Assembly: GCA_034420775.1 (NCBI GenBank)
Contig: DAOUKZ010000228.1
Coordinates: 1 to 6,306, forward strand
Reading direction: 5' to 3'
Length of the DNA stretch: 6,306 bases
Source: DAOUKH01 sp034420775
Lineage (GTDB): Bacteria > Chloroflexota > Dehalococcoidia > SHYB01
Below the pieces are notes generated by a model. That model was not told the origin of the DNA, did no database searches, and saw only the letters and a program-made list of their open reading frames with translations. A program made the translations under genes and the position numbers. Below are positions 1-5,848 of this stretch, one piece after another. Numbering within the stretch: position 1 is the stretch's first letter; each line of letters begins with the position of its first letter.

Positions 1-814
1 GCTCCGTGCGGGCCTCGTAGCCGGAGAGGATGCCGGCAAGCGGCCCTCCGTCGTCGAACCATGTGGCGGCCCGGCTTGGGCCGGTGGGCGCGGGCTGCCT
101 CTCAGTCTCTCCCAGAGGGGGAGCGGTCCGGGGGGTGGGGCCGGGGCCGGGGTCGAGGCGTTCGATGAGGTCCTCAAGGTCGATCCCCTCGAACCCGATC
201 TCCTCACCCCCGCCGGCAGCGCCGAGGGTAGGCTTCTCTGGGGGAATCACCGTTCGCAGCAGATGGCGCATCGACCACTCGCTCCGGTCGGCGATGGCGC
301 GGATTCCCGCCTGCACGCGCGGGGGAAGAACTCGCAGGGTGTCGAGGAGGCCGAGGAGCACGCCCATGGCGGCCTCGGCGTCGTCCTGGGCGCGGTGGGG
401 ATTCTCGTGGCCGACGGCGAAGTCCCGCGCCAGGTCGCGCAACGAGTAGCCGGTGCGGGTGGGGAGGAGGACGGAGGCAAGGTCGAAGGTGTCGTAGACC
501 GGCCCCGGCGGGCGCAGGCCGCGCCGTGCAAGGAAGTTTAGATCGAAGGAGACGTGCTGGCCGACGATGGGGTGGTCGCCGAGGAAGTCTTCGAGGTCGC
601 CCGCGATGGCGGCGAACGAGGGCGCGCCCTCAACGTCTGCCGGAGTTATGCCGGTGAGCTGCTGAATGAAGGAGGGGATGCCGCGCCCGGGGTCGACGTA
701 GGAGGTGAAGCGGCCGAGGATTTCGCGGCCCCGGAACTTGACCGCGCCCACCTCGATGATCTCGTCGACGCCGGGCTCGAGGCCGGTCGTTTCGAGGTCG
801 ATGGCGACCAGCAC
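1..814 (-). CDS. DnaQ-type 3'-5' exonuclease fused to DinG-like helicase (N-terminal part, cut by window edge)
   Basis: The visible ~271 residues form a DEDDh exonuclease domain (about 1-165), a linker rich in Pro, Gly and Glu (about 185-250) and the first residues of a second domain. Counted from the GTG at 814, the catalytic set is complete: D6 and E8 in VAIDLETTG, D91 in VGQHVSFDLNFL, and H140 and D145 in HRAQDDA. The last visible stretch, GGPLAGILSGYEARTE, resembles the segment that leads into the helicase part of exonuclease-DinG proteins (XPD-like superfamily 2), so the family call combines sight and inference. Such proteins degrade and probably unwind DNA during repair. There is no stop codon before position 1; the helicase motifs lie outside the window. 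The start is uncertain: GTG 814 lies directly before the domain with only a weak GGACGG upstream, while an in-frame TTG at 871, 10 bp after the PHP stop, would add 19 hydrophilic residues but has no Shine-Dalgarno sequence. It probably shares a transcript with the PHP gene. Confidence 0.87.
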   Translation of the reverse strand, partial: MLVAIDLETTGLEPGVDEIIEVGAVKFRGREILGRFTSYVDPGRGIPSFIQQLTGITPADVEGAPSFAAIAGDLEDFLGDHPIVGQHVSFDLNFLARRGLRPPGPVYDTFDLASVLLPTRTGYSLRDLARDFAVGHENPHRAQDDAEAAMGVLLGLLDTLRVLPPRVQAGIRAIADRSEWSMRHLLRTVIPPEKPTLGAAGGGEEIGFEGIDLEDLIERLDPGPGPTPRTAPPLGETERQPAPTGPSRAATWFDDGGPLAGILSGYEARTE

Positions 815-881
815 CGGGTGTTCGCCGTCCGGCGCGGGGCCCGCCGCTCTATGGCCGGAGTCTTCCGTCAATGTGGACCGG

Positions 882-1568
882 CTAACCGTCCGTGGGGCCG
901 AACGGGTCGGAGTGCCCCTGGATCACGCCGTTGGTGGGGTAGTAGCGCCCCGCGTGGAGCTCCTGCAAAAGCTCGTCCTGACAGGTGATGCGGCGCTCGA
1001 AGACGGTGGCGCCGCTGCCGATGCCGTGGGTGGAATGCGCGTCGCTGCCGCCGGTGCACGACTTGCCCAAGAGCTTCGCCGCCTCGAGGGCGAAGTGGTT
1101 CTCGCGGGGCGTGCAGGCCCCGTTCACGACCTCGATCGCGTCGGTCAGCTCGAAGACGGGATGCTCGACCGCCTCCTCCAGCGGTACGGGCTGTTTGAAG
1201 AGCAGCGACTTGTTGAGCGGCGGCTTTTCGAAGAACCGGCGAAAGGGGTGCACGGAGACCATAAAGCCTCCACATTCCCGAATTACCTTGCGGAGGTGGT
1301 GGATGCGGTGGATGCCGCTCTGATAGCCGTCCAAGCCCACGGTGCCGATGTGGCCGTATTCGGTGTCGACTTCCAGCGCCCGGATAAGGAGAAGGTCGGG
1401 GTGCTGCCCGGCGAACTTGTCGAAGTCCCACTTGTCCCAGCCGCCGCCGTGCTCGCTGAGACAGATGCCGTCCAGACCGAGGCGACGCGCCTCGGAGACG
1501 AGTTCTTCAGGGCTGAGATTGCTGTCCGGTCCACCCCTCACGGTGTGGATGTGCATGTCGATGATCAA
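882..1568 (-). CDS. PHP-domain metal-dependent phosphoesterase (TrpH/YciV-like)
   Basis: This 228-residue protein is a single PHP domain, the fold of metal-dependent phosphoesterases such as histidinol phosphatase, the PHP domain of DNA polymerase III and the nucleotide/oligonucleotide phosphatase TrpH (RNase AM). The metal-binding motifs appear in order, numbered from TTG: H6 and H8 in DMHIHT, H40 in CLSEHGG, E66 and H73 in ALEVDTEYGHIG, H107 in VSVHPFRR, and D176 and H178 in GGSDAHSTHG. No signal peptide or membrane segment is seen, so it is probably cytoplasmic. The start chosen is TTG at 1568, preceded by GGAGG at 1582-1578 with 9 nt spacing. The in-frame ATG at 1598 would add ten residues (MAARLRRGAR) but has no ribosome site and lies inside the -10 box of the likely promoter. 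The exonuclease/DinG-type gene follows on the same strand within 10-67 bp, hinting at nucleic-acid metabolism. The substrate cannot be read from sequence. Confidence 0.9.
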   Translation of the reverse strand: MIIDMHIHTVRGGPDSNLSPEELVSEARRLGLDGICLSEHGGGWDKWDFDKFAGQHPDLLLIRALEVDTEYGHIGTVGLDGYQSGIHRIHHLRKVIRECGGFMVSVHPFRRFFEKPPLNKSLLFKQPVPLEEAVEHPVFELTDAIEVVNGACTPRENHFALEAAKLLGKSCTGGSDAHSTHGIGSGATVFERRITCQDELLQELHAGRYYPTNGVIQGHSDPFGPTDG

Positions 1569-1577
1569 GCGGGCCCC

Positions 1578-1582
1578 CCTCC
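1578..1582 (-). promoter_or_regulatory. Ribosome binding site deciding the TTG start of the PHP gene
   Basis: The minus strand reads GGAGG followed by GGGGCCCGC and then TTG, so the core lies 9 nt from the start codon. The alternative ATG at 1598 has only GGTACA before it and lies upstream of the predicted transcription start, so this site favours the shorter protein. Confidence 0.65.
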
Positions 1583-1596
1583 GTAGGCGGGCGGCC

Positions 1597-1626
1597 ATTG
1601 TACCGAGTCCGGAAAAAGCCGGTCAA
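1597..1626 (-). promoter_or_regulatory. Sigma-70-type promoter for the PHP/exonuclease genes
   Basis: Read on the minus strand, TTGACC (1626-1621) and TACAAT (1602-1597) are separated by 18 bp. Each hexamer matches the housekeeping consensus at five of six positions. Transcription would begin near 1590, about 8 nt before the GGAGG ribosome site that serves the TTG at 1568. The promoter lies in the 162-bp gap between divergent genes and explains expression of the leftward pair. Confidence 0.65.
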
Positions 1627-1730
1627 CGCGGAGGCGTCGCGCTTGGCGCGTCAAAAGTCTTTCTAATTTTGCGCTGCTAGCCTGATTCACAAGAGACCAC
1701 CGCGCACCGGCGCGGATGAAGGAGCGAGCG
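1627..1730. promoter_or_regulatory. Leader side of the divergent region, upstream of the sigma-factor gene
   Basis: This stretch must hold the promoter of the rightward sigma-factor gene. It includes an AT-rich island at about 1651-1690, which stands out from the GC-rich surroundings and contains TCTAAT at 1662-1667. I could not find a convincing -35 partner at normal spacing (TTGGCG at 1643-1648 is only 13 bp away), nor a clear ECF-type GGAAC box. The promoter could therefore be read by an alternative sigma factor or need an activator. AAGGAG at 1719-1724 is the ribosome site for the ATG at 1731. Confidence 0.35.
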
Positions 1731-2375
1731 ATGACAAGACTAACGCTGGTCTCTGACGAAGAAAGACCGGACGGCCCGGACACGCCGCCAAACGTTACCG
1801 CGCTCGACCCGCGGGCCATGGAAGAGGCCGCGGAGGAGCCGGATAGGCCGGAGCGCGCCGCGCGGGGCGACAAAGAGGCGCTGGCGCGCATCTACGACCG
1901 CTACTGGCGGCGGGTGTACTCACTGGCGCTGCGCATGTTGCGGAACCAAAGCCAAGCCGAGGAGATCGCGCAAGACGTCTTCCTCACCGTCTGGCGCCGG
2001 GGCGGCACCTACGACAGCGAACGCGGCTCATTCCCCACGTGGATCATGAGCGTCGCCCACAACCGGTGCATCGACGAGCTCCGCAAGGTGCGGCGGCGGG
2101 CGCGCCTCCCGACCTTAGACATCGACGACCTCCACGTCGAGCCCTCGGGCGATTCCGAAGAGGTGACCAAGGCGGTCTTCAACGCGCTCGACCGCGAGGA
2201 TCTCCTCGAAGCGCTCGACCGGCTCCCGCCGGCACAGAAGCAAGTGATCATGATGGCCTACTTCCAAGGGCTCACGCAGTCGGAAATCTCCGCCGAACTG
2301 AGCACTCCGTTGGGGACGGTCAAGACGCGGATGCGGCTCGGCCTTCACAAGATGCGGGGCTTGCTCGCGGCATAG
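1731..2375 (+). CDS. ECF-type RNA polymerase sigma factor (SigK-like)
   Basis: This 214-residue protein is a group 4 (extracytoplasmic function) sigma factor, which directs RNA polymerase to a specific promoter set. After a hydrophilic, acidic and proline-containing N-terminal extension (about 1-44), region 2 spans about 46-122. It includes the LYxRYxxxVYxLALRML-like segment, the core-binding AEEIAQDVFLTVW and the -10-recognition part GSFPTWIMSVAHNRCIDEL followed by a basic KVRRRAR run. An acidic linker (128-145) leads to region 4 at about 155-211, with the helix-turn-helix LTQSEISAELSTPLGTVKTRM that reads the -35 element. The region 4 wording resembles the SigK group, whose members usually pair with an RskA-type membrane anti-sigma factor, but purA follows here instead. 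ATG 1731 was chosen because AAGGAG lies 6 nt before it; the in-frame ATG at 1716 has no ribosome site and would add MKERA. No zinc-binding residues or SnoaL-like C-terminal domain are present. Confidence 0.92.
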   Translation: MTRLTLVSDEERPDGPDTPPNVTALDPRAMEEAAEEPDRPERAARGDKEALARIYDRYWRRVYSLALRMLRNQSQAEEIAQDVFLTVWRRGGTYDSERGSFPTWIMSVAHNRCIDELRKVRRRARLPTLDIDDLHVEPSGDSEEVTKAVFNALDREDLLEALDRLPPAQKQVIMMAYFQGLTQSEISAELSTPLGTVKTRMRLGLHKMRGLLAA

Positions 2376-2378
2376 GGC

Positions 2379-2461
2379 GGCGGAGCGTTCCGCTGCGGGG
2401 GCGTCTCTCGTGGCCGTCCCGGGGGTGGACGGGGCGAGTTCCACGAGGGGCGCCCTCGCAG
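2379..2461 (+). terminator. Long GC-rich hairpin after the sigma-factor gene (possible terminator or purA-upstream element)
   Basis: Two inverted repeats follow the sigma-factor stop. A small one pairs GCGGA (2380-2384) with TCCGC (2389-2393). A much larger one pairs 2393-2413 with 2441-2461: 21 pairs without interruption, of which 18 are Watson-Crick and 3 are G-U. Inside its loop CCGTCC (2414-2419) pairs with GGACGG (2427-2432) and would stack on the long stem. No run of T follows, so it is not a classical intrinsic terminator. It may still halt or insulate transcription from the sigma gene before the purA promoter at 2489. Confidence 0.4.
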
Positions 2462-2485
2462 GGGAACAGGTTAGGACACCGCCTT

Positions 2486-2494
2486 TGCTATACT
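2486..2494 (+). promoter_or_regulatory. Extended -10 promoter for purA
   Basis: TGCTATACT carries the TGn extension plus TATACT (2489-2494), which matches the -10 consensus at five of six positions. No good -35 box is present at 16-18 bp spacing (AACAGG, ACAGGT and CAGGTT are all poor), as is common for extended -10 promoters. Transcription would begin near 2501, giving purA a leader of about 36 nt and excluding the long hairpin from the transcript. Confidence 0.5.
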
Positions 2495-2536
2495 GGAGGG
2501 CGGCGCTTCTCGAAGAGCGTCAACGGGGAAGCGCGC

Positions 2537-3811
2537 ATGCCGTCCATCGTCGTGATCGGCGCCCATTGGGGCGATGAGGGCAAGGGGAAGATCGTCGATC
2601 TCCTGGCCCAAGACGCGGACATGGTCGTCCGCTTCTCCGGCGGCGACAACGCCGGCCACACCGTCATCAACGACAAGGGCGAGTTCGGCCTGCACATGGT
2701 GCCATCGGGCATCTTCGCCGAGCATACCCGCTGCGTGATCGGGAACGGCGTGGCCCTCAACGCGGCCACCCTGCTTTCGGAGGTCGAGAGCCTCCGCAAC
2801 GCGGGCGTCGACCTGGGCCGGCTGCGAATCAGCGACAAGGCCCACGTAGTCCTCTCGCACCACCCTCGGCTCGACGGCATCGAGGAGCGGGTGCGCGGCG
2901 ACGGGGCCATCGGCACCACGAAGCGCGGCATCGGCCCGCTCTACGCCGACAAGGCGGCACGCATCGGCCTACGGGCCGGCGACCTGCTCCATCGGGGCGA
3001 GCTCGAAGCCCGGCTCGGCGAGATCGTCGAGACCAAGAACGTGCTGCTGAAAGCCTACGGCGCCGAGCCCATCGACTTCCACGAAGCCCTGCGGGAATGC
3101 CTCTGCTACGCCGAAGCCCTCGGTGAGACGATCCAGCCCATCGAGGGCCTGGTGAACGAGGCCGTGGACACGGGCCGGACGGTGCTCTTCGAAGGCGCGC
3201 AGGGGACCCTGCTCGATGTCGATTTCGGCACCTATCCCTTCGTCACCGCGTCGACGACCACGGCCGGCGGCGTCTTTATCGGCTCCGGGCTGCGCCCGCA
3301 GGCGCTCGACCGCATTCTCGGCGTCTTCAAGGCGTACACGACCCGCGTAGGCGCCGGTCCCATGCCGACCGAGCTGACCGACGAGGTCGGCGAGGCCATA
3401 CGCCAAAAGGCCAGCGAGTTCGGGGTGACGACGGGACGGGCCCGCCGCGTGGGGTGGTTCGACGCCGTCGCGGGGCGCTACAGCACACGCCTGAACGGCC
3501 TCACGGAAGGGGCGGTCACCCGCCTCGACGTGCTCGACGACCTTCCCGCCATCGGCGTCTGCACCGCCTACCGGACGCCCGCCGGAACGACCGAGGAGTT
3601 TCCTTCGACGCGAGCGGATCTGGAAGCCTGCGAGCCAGTGATCGAAATGCTGCCGGGCTGGCAGTCGCCGACGACGGAGGCCCGGAAGTTCGGCGACCTA
3701 CCGGAACGGGCGCGGGACTACATTCGCCGGCTCGAAGAGCTGCTGGGTTGCCCGATGGGCATCGTCTCGGTGGGACCCCACCGCGACGAGACGATTATCC
3801 GCGGCCTCTAG
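2537..3811 (+). CDS. purA: Adenylosuccinate synthetase
   Basis: PurA joins IMP and aspartate, using GTP, to make adenylosuccinate, the first committed step from IMP to AMP in the cytoplasm. The protein has 424 residues, the normal length of bacterial PurA, and is complete. Visible motifs in order are the P-loop-like GAHWGDEGKGK (8-18, with catalytic D13), NAGHT with catalytic H41, the IMP-contacting GTTKRGIGP, EGAQGTLLDVDFGTYPFVT followed by TTTAGG, YTTRVGAGPMPTEL, GVTTGRARRVGWFDAV, the aspartate/guanine-loop region, and the C-terminal SVGPHRDETI. The frame stays open far upstream in the sigma-factor region, but ATG 2537 is the start because the protein aligns from its first residues and GGGGAA (2525-2530) provides a weak ribosome site 6 nt away. 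Position 10 is His where Gln is usual (GxQWGDEGKGK), and position 37 is Asp within GGDNAGHT. The gene has its own promoter and converges with dapA, the two stops being 7 bp apart. Confidence 0.98.
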   Translation: MPSIVVIGAHWGDEGKGKIVDLLAQDADMVVRFSGGDNAGHTVINDKGEFGLHMVPSGIFAEHTRCVIGNGVALNAATLLSEVESLRNAGVDLGRLRISDKAHVVLSHHPRLDGIEERVRGDGAIGTTKRGIGPLYADKAARIGLRAGDLLHRGELEARLGEIVETKNVLLKAYGAEPIDFHEALRECLCYAEALGETIQPIEGLVNEAVDTGRTVLFEGAQGTLLDVDFGTYPFVTASTTTAGGVFIGSGLRPQALDRILGVFKAYTTRVGAGPMPTELTDEVGEAIRQKASEFGVTTGRARRVGWFDAVAGRYSTRLNGLTEGAVTRLDVLDDLPAIGVCTAYRTPAGTTEEFPSTRADLEACEPVIEMLPGWQSPTTEARKFGDLPERARDYIRRLEELLGCPMGIVSVGPHRDETIIRGL

Positions 3812-3845
3812 CAGTAGGCTAGGACGCTGCCGCGGGAAGCGGCAG
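3806..3845. other. Convergent purA/dapA junction with small hairpins
   Basis: Only 7 bp separate the two stop codons. CTAGC (3808-3812) and GCTAG (3818-3822) form a 5-bp inverted repeat whose arms contain the purA TAG and the dapA stop. Just inside dapA, CTGCCGC (3827-3833) and GCGGCAG (3839-3845) form a perfect 7-bp stem with a 5-nt loop. Neither is followed by a T run on either strand, so these may slow or stop polymerase but cannot be called intrinsic terminators with confidence. Confidence 0.3.
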
Positions 3846-4721
3846 GTCGACCGAGACGCCGCGCACCGCCTCCATGATGATCCGCGCCGATTCCTCGTCG
3901 GGCTCGGTGAGGGGCAGGCGGAAGCCGCCGACGGAGAATCCCACCTGGTTCAAGGCATATTTGACCGGAATCGGGTTGGAGACCACGAACAGGTCGCGGA
4001 AGACGGGCATGAGGTGGTTGTGTATAGCCTCGGCCCGGGCGGGGTCGCCGCCGATCTGGAACTCCATCATCTCGCGCATCTGCTTGCCCACGAGGTGGGA
4101 GGCGACGGAGACGACACCGTAGCCGCCGCGGACGAGGATGGGAAGGAAGTCGTTGTCGTTGCCGCTCCAGACGAAGAAGTCGTCGGGTGCGCCGTCGATG
4201 ATCTCGCCGATCTGGTCGAGGTCGCCGCTGGCCTCTTTGACGCCGATGATGTTGGGGACGGCGCTCAGCCGGAGCGCGGTCGCCGCGCTCAGGTTGACGA
4301 CGGTGCGGCTGGGTACGTTGTAGAGCATGCACGGAATCGAGACGCTATCGGCGATGGCCTTGAAGTGCTGGTAGAGGCCCTCTTGGGTGGGTTTGTTGTA
4401 GTAGGGAACGACGAGGAGCGCGGCATCGACGCCGATGCGTTCGGCCTCCTGGGTCATCTCGATACTGAAGGCGGTCTCGTTGTCGCCCGTGCCGGCGATG
4501 ATCGAGGCGTCGCCGGCGATGGACTTGATCTCCTGGAAAAGCCGCAGTTTCTCGTCGCGGGTGAGGGTGGGCGACTCCCCCGTGGTGCCGGAGACGATGA
4601 GGCCGTCGCTGCCGGATGCCAGCAGCGCCAAGGCGAGCTCCTTGGCGCGTTCGTAGTCAACGCGGCCCTCCGCGTCGAAGGGGGTCACCATGGCGGTCAG
4701 CAGTCTGCCCAGATGGCCCAT
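3819..4721 (-). CDS. dapA: 4-hydroxy-tetrahydrodipicolinate synthase (dihydrodipicolinate synthase)
   Basis: DapA condenses pyruvate with aspartate-4-semialdehyde, the first step committed to diaminopimelate and lysine. The 300-residue product is a complete TIM barrel (E. coli DapA has 292). Key residues, numbered from ATG 4721, are T46-T47 in SGTTGES, Y107 in VPYYNKP (matching the tyrosine shared across the dimer), Y134 and R139 in YNVPSRT, and the Schiff-base lysine K162 in IGVKEASGD. The GGYGVVSVASH segment near residue 205 is also typical. These favour DapA over other members of the N-acetylneuraminate lyase superfamily, and the asd and dapB neighbours support it. ATG 4721 was chosen because GGAGG lies 5 nt before it; a GTG at 4733 would add MEEA but crowds its own ribosome site. 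It lies 79 bp downstream of asd, longer than the other spacing in the cluster, and may have its own promoter. Confidence 0.97.
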   Translation of the reverse strand: MGHLGRLLTAMVTPFDAEGRVDYERAKELALALLASGSDGLIVSGTTGESPTLTRDEKLRLFQEIKSIAGDASIIAGTGDNETAFSIEMTQEAERIGVDAALLVVPYYNKPTQEGLYQHFKAIADSVSIPCMLYNVPSRTVVNLSAATALRLSAVPNIIGVKEASGDLDQIGEIIDGAPDDFFVWSGNDNDFLPILVRGGYGVVSVASHLVGKQMREMMEFQIGGDPARAEAIHNHLMPVFRDLFVVSNPIPVKYALNQVGFSVGGFRLPLTEPDEESARIIMEAVRGVSVDLPLPAAAS

Positions 4722-4780
4722 CGCTTCCTCCACGCCTCCGTGTCTTCCGTCCCAGGGGCTGGCCGCCCAGCGGGGCGCCC

Positions 4781-4803
4781 ATTATAGCCGACCTCGTCGG
4801 CTA
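4781..4803 (-). promoter_or_regulatory. Hairpin at the asd stop overlapping a TATAAT box before dapA
   Basis: On the minus strand TAGCCGAC, GAG, GTCGGCTA forms a perfect 8-bp stem with a 3-nt loop (4803-4785). Its first three bases are the asd stop codon. Its last two bases begin a perfect -10 hexamer, TATAAT (4786-4781). No good -35 element is visible at 16-18 bp spacing, and no T run follows the stem. It may be an internal dapA promoter, an RNA-processing or pausing hairpin, or both. A further small hairpin (GCTGG/CCAGC, 4758-4771) lies in the dapA leader. Confidence 0.35.
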
Positions 4804-5820
4804 GGGCTGTTCGACCAGCCCCCGCGCCAGCAGCTCGTCGGCGATCTGCACCATGTTGAGCGCGGCGCCCTTGCGTAGATTATCGGCGGACAGCCAGAGG
4901 ACGACGCCGTTCTCCACCGACGTGTCGCGGCGGATGCGGCCGACGAAGACGTCGTCGCAGTTGGCGGCCGAGAGGGGCAGCGGGTAAAGGTCCTCGGCGG
5001 GGTTGTCGACGACGCTTACACCGGGCGCCGCGGCCAAGACGCTCCGCGCCTCCTCCGGTGAGACCGGCCCGTCGAACTCGACGTGCGCCGCCATGCTGTG
5101 CGCCTGGTAGACCGGCGCGCGGACGCAGGTAGCGGAGAAGGGCAGATCGGGGAGACCGAGGATCTTTCGCGTCTCCTCCTGCATCTTCCACTCCTCCCGC
5201 GAGTAGCCGTCTTCGAGGAAGACGTCCACCGCCGGGATCAGGTTGAAGGCGATCTGATGGGGAAAGACCTCCGGCTCCGTGGGCTTGCCGCGGACGACCT
5301 GCTCGGTCTGGAGGTCGAGCTCGGCCACGGCGGCCGCGCCCGCGCCCGAGACCGACTGGTAGGTCGAGGTCACCACGCGCTTGATGGGCTGGAGGCCCCG
5401 CAGCGGGTGCAGCGCCATTACCAGCGGCACCGTGGTGCAGTTGGGCTGCGAGATGATGCCCTGGTGGCGCTCCATGTCGCCGGCGTTGACCTCGGGCACG
5501 ACCAGGGGCACGGCGGGATCGAGCCGGAACGCCGAACTGTCATCGATGACGACGGCTCCGGCCTCGACGGCGATGGGGCCCATTGCTCTGGACACCGCGG
5601 TGCTGGCGGAGAGGAAGGCTACGTCGACGCCCTCGAACGAGGCGGCGGTCGTCTCCGCCACCTCGATCTCCTCGCCGCGGAAGGTGAGTTTCGACCCCGC
5701 CGAGCGCGCGCTGGCGAGCAGGCGCAGCTCGCTGATCGGCGTCCTCCAACCATCCGCGATCTTCAGGAACTCGGCGCCGACGGCGCCCGTCGCGCCAACG
5801 AAGGCAATGCGTAGACCCAC
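4801..5820 (-). CDS. asd: Aspartate-semialdehyde dehydrogenase
   Basis: Asd reduces aspartyl-4-phosphate to aspartate-4-semialdehyde with NADPH, the branch point for lysine/diaminopimelate, threonine and methionine. The complete 339-residue protein shows the N-terminal Rossmann glycine motif FVGATGAVG (7-15), the cofactor-side SASTAVS (71-77), DDSSAFR (93-99) and PEVN (109-112), the catalytic cysteine C128 in SQPNCTT, Q155 in TYQSVSGAG, FNLIPAVD (192-199), R234 and the catalytic histidine H241 in CVRAPVYQAHS, and the C-terminal WLSADNLRKGAALN. The length and motif spacing fit the shorter Asd type found in Gram-positive bacteria and many other phyla. The start is GTG at 5820, with GGGAG 7 nt upstream; no ATG lies close to the N-terminal motif. 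It follows dapB by 28 bp and precedes dapA, so translation is probably from a shared message. Confidence 0.97.
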   Translation of the reverse strand: MGLRIAFVGATGAVGAEFLKIADGWRTPISELRLLASARSAGSKLTFRGEEIEVAETTAASFEGVDVAFLSASTAVSRAMGPIAVEAGAVVIDDSSAFRLDPAVPLVVPEVNAGDMERHQGIISQPNCTTVPLVMALHPLRGLQPIKRVVTSTYQSVSGAGAAAVAELDLQTEQVVRGKPTEPEVFPHQIAFNLIPAVDVFLEDGYSREEWKMQEETRKILGLPDLPFSATCVRAPVYQAHSMAAHVEFDGPVSPEEARSVLAAAPGVSVVDNPAEDLYPLPLSAANCDDVFVGRIRRDTSVENGVVLWLSADNLRKGAALNMVQIADELLARGLVEQP

Positions 5821-5848
5821 GTCGCTTCTCCCGTTAGTTCATGCAGCC

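Noticed and set aside
120..160. G-rich low-complexity run with short GGGGCC-like repeats
   Set aside because: It is coding sequence for the Pro/Gly-rich linker on the minus strand; I see no reason to call a separate G-quadruplex or repeat element.
705..1586. Long open frame on the plus strand (293 codons) opposite the PHP and exonuclease genes
   Set aside because: It is antisense to two well-supported proteins, has no recognisable domain, and such frames are expected opposite GC-rich genes.
2039..2536. N-terminal extension of purA by 166 codons into the sigma-factor gene
   Set aside because: The frame is open, but the extension overlaps the real sigma-factor gene, is of Arg/Pro/Gly-rich shadow composition, and PurA is full length from 2537.
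4014..4787. Plus-strand open frame of 257 codons opposite dapA
   Set aside because: The minus strand encodes a complete DapA with all catalytic residues; the plus frame is a shadow rich in Val, Gly, Asp and Glu with no motif.
5083..5814. Plus-strand open frame of 243 codons opposite asd
   Set aside because: It mirrors asd, has no family resemblance, and is rich in Arg, Gly and Asp as expected from the reverse of a GC-rich gene.
5821..5848. Two-codon minimal ORF (ATG AAC TAA) between dapB and asd on the minus strand
   Set aside because: It could in principle hold a ribosome before asd, but such a short motif occurs often by chance and has no ribosome site of its own.
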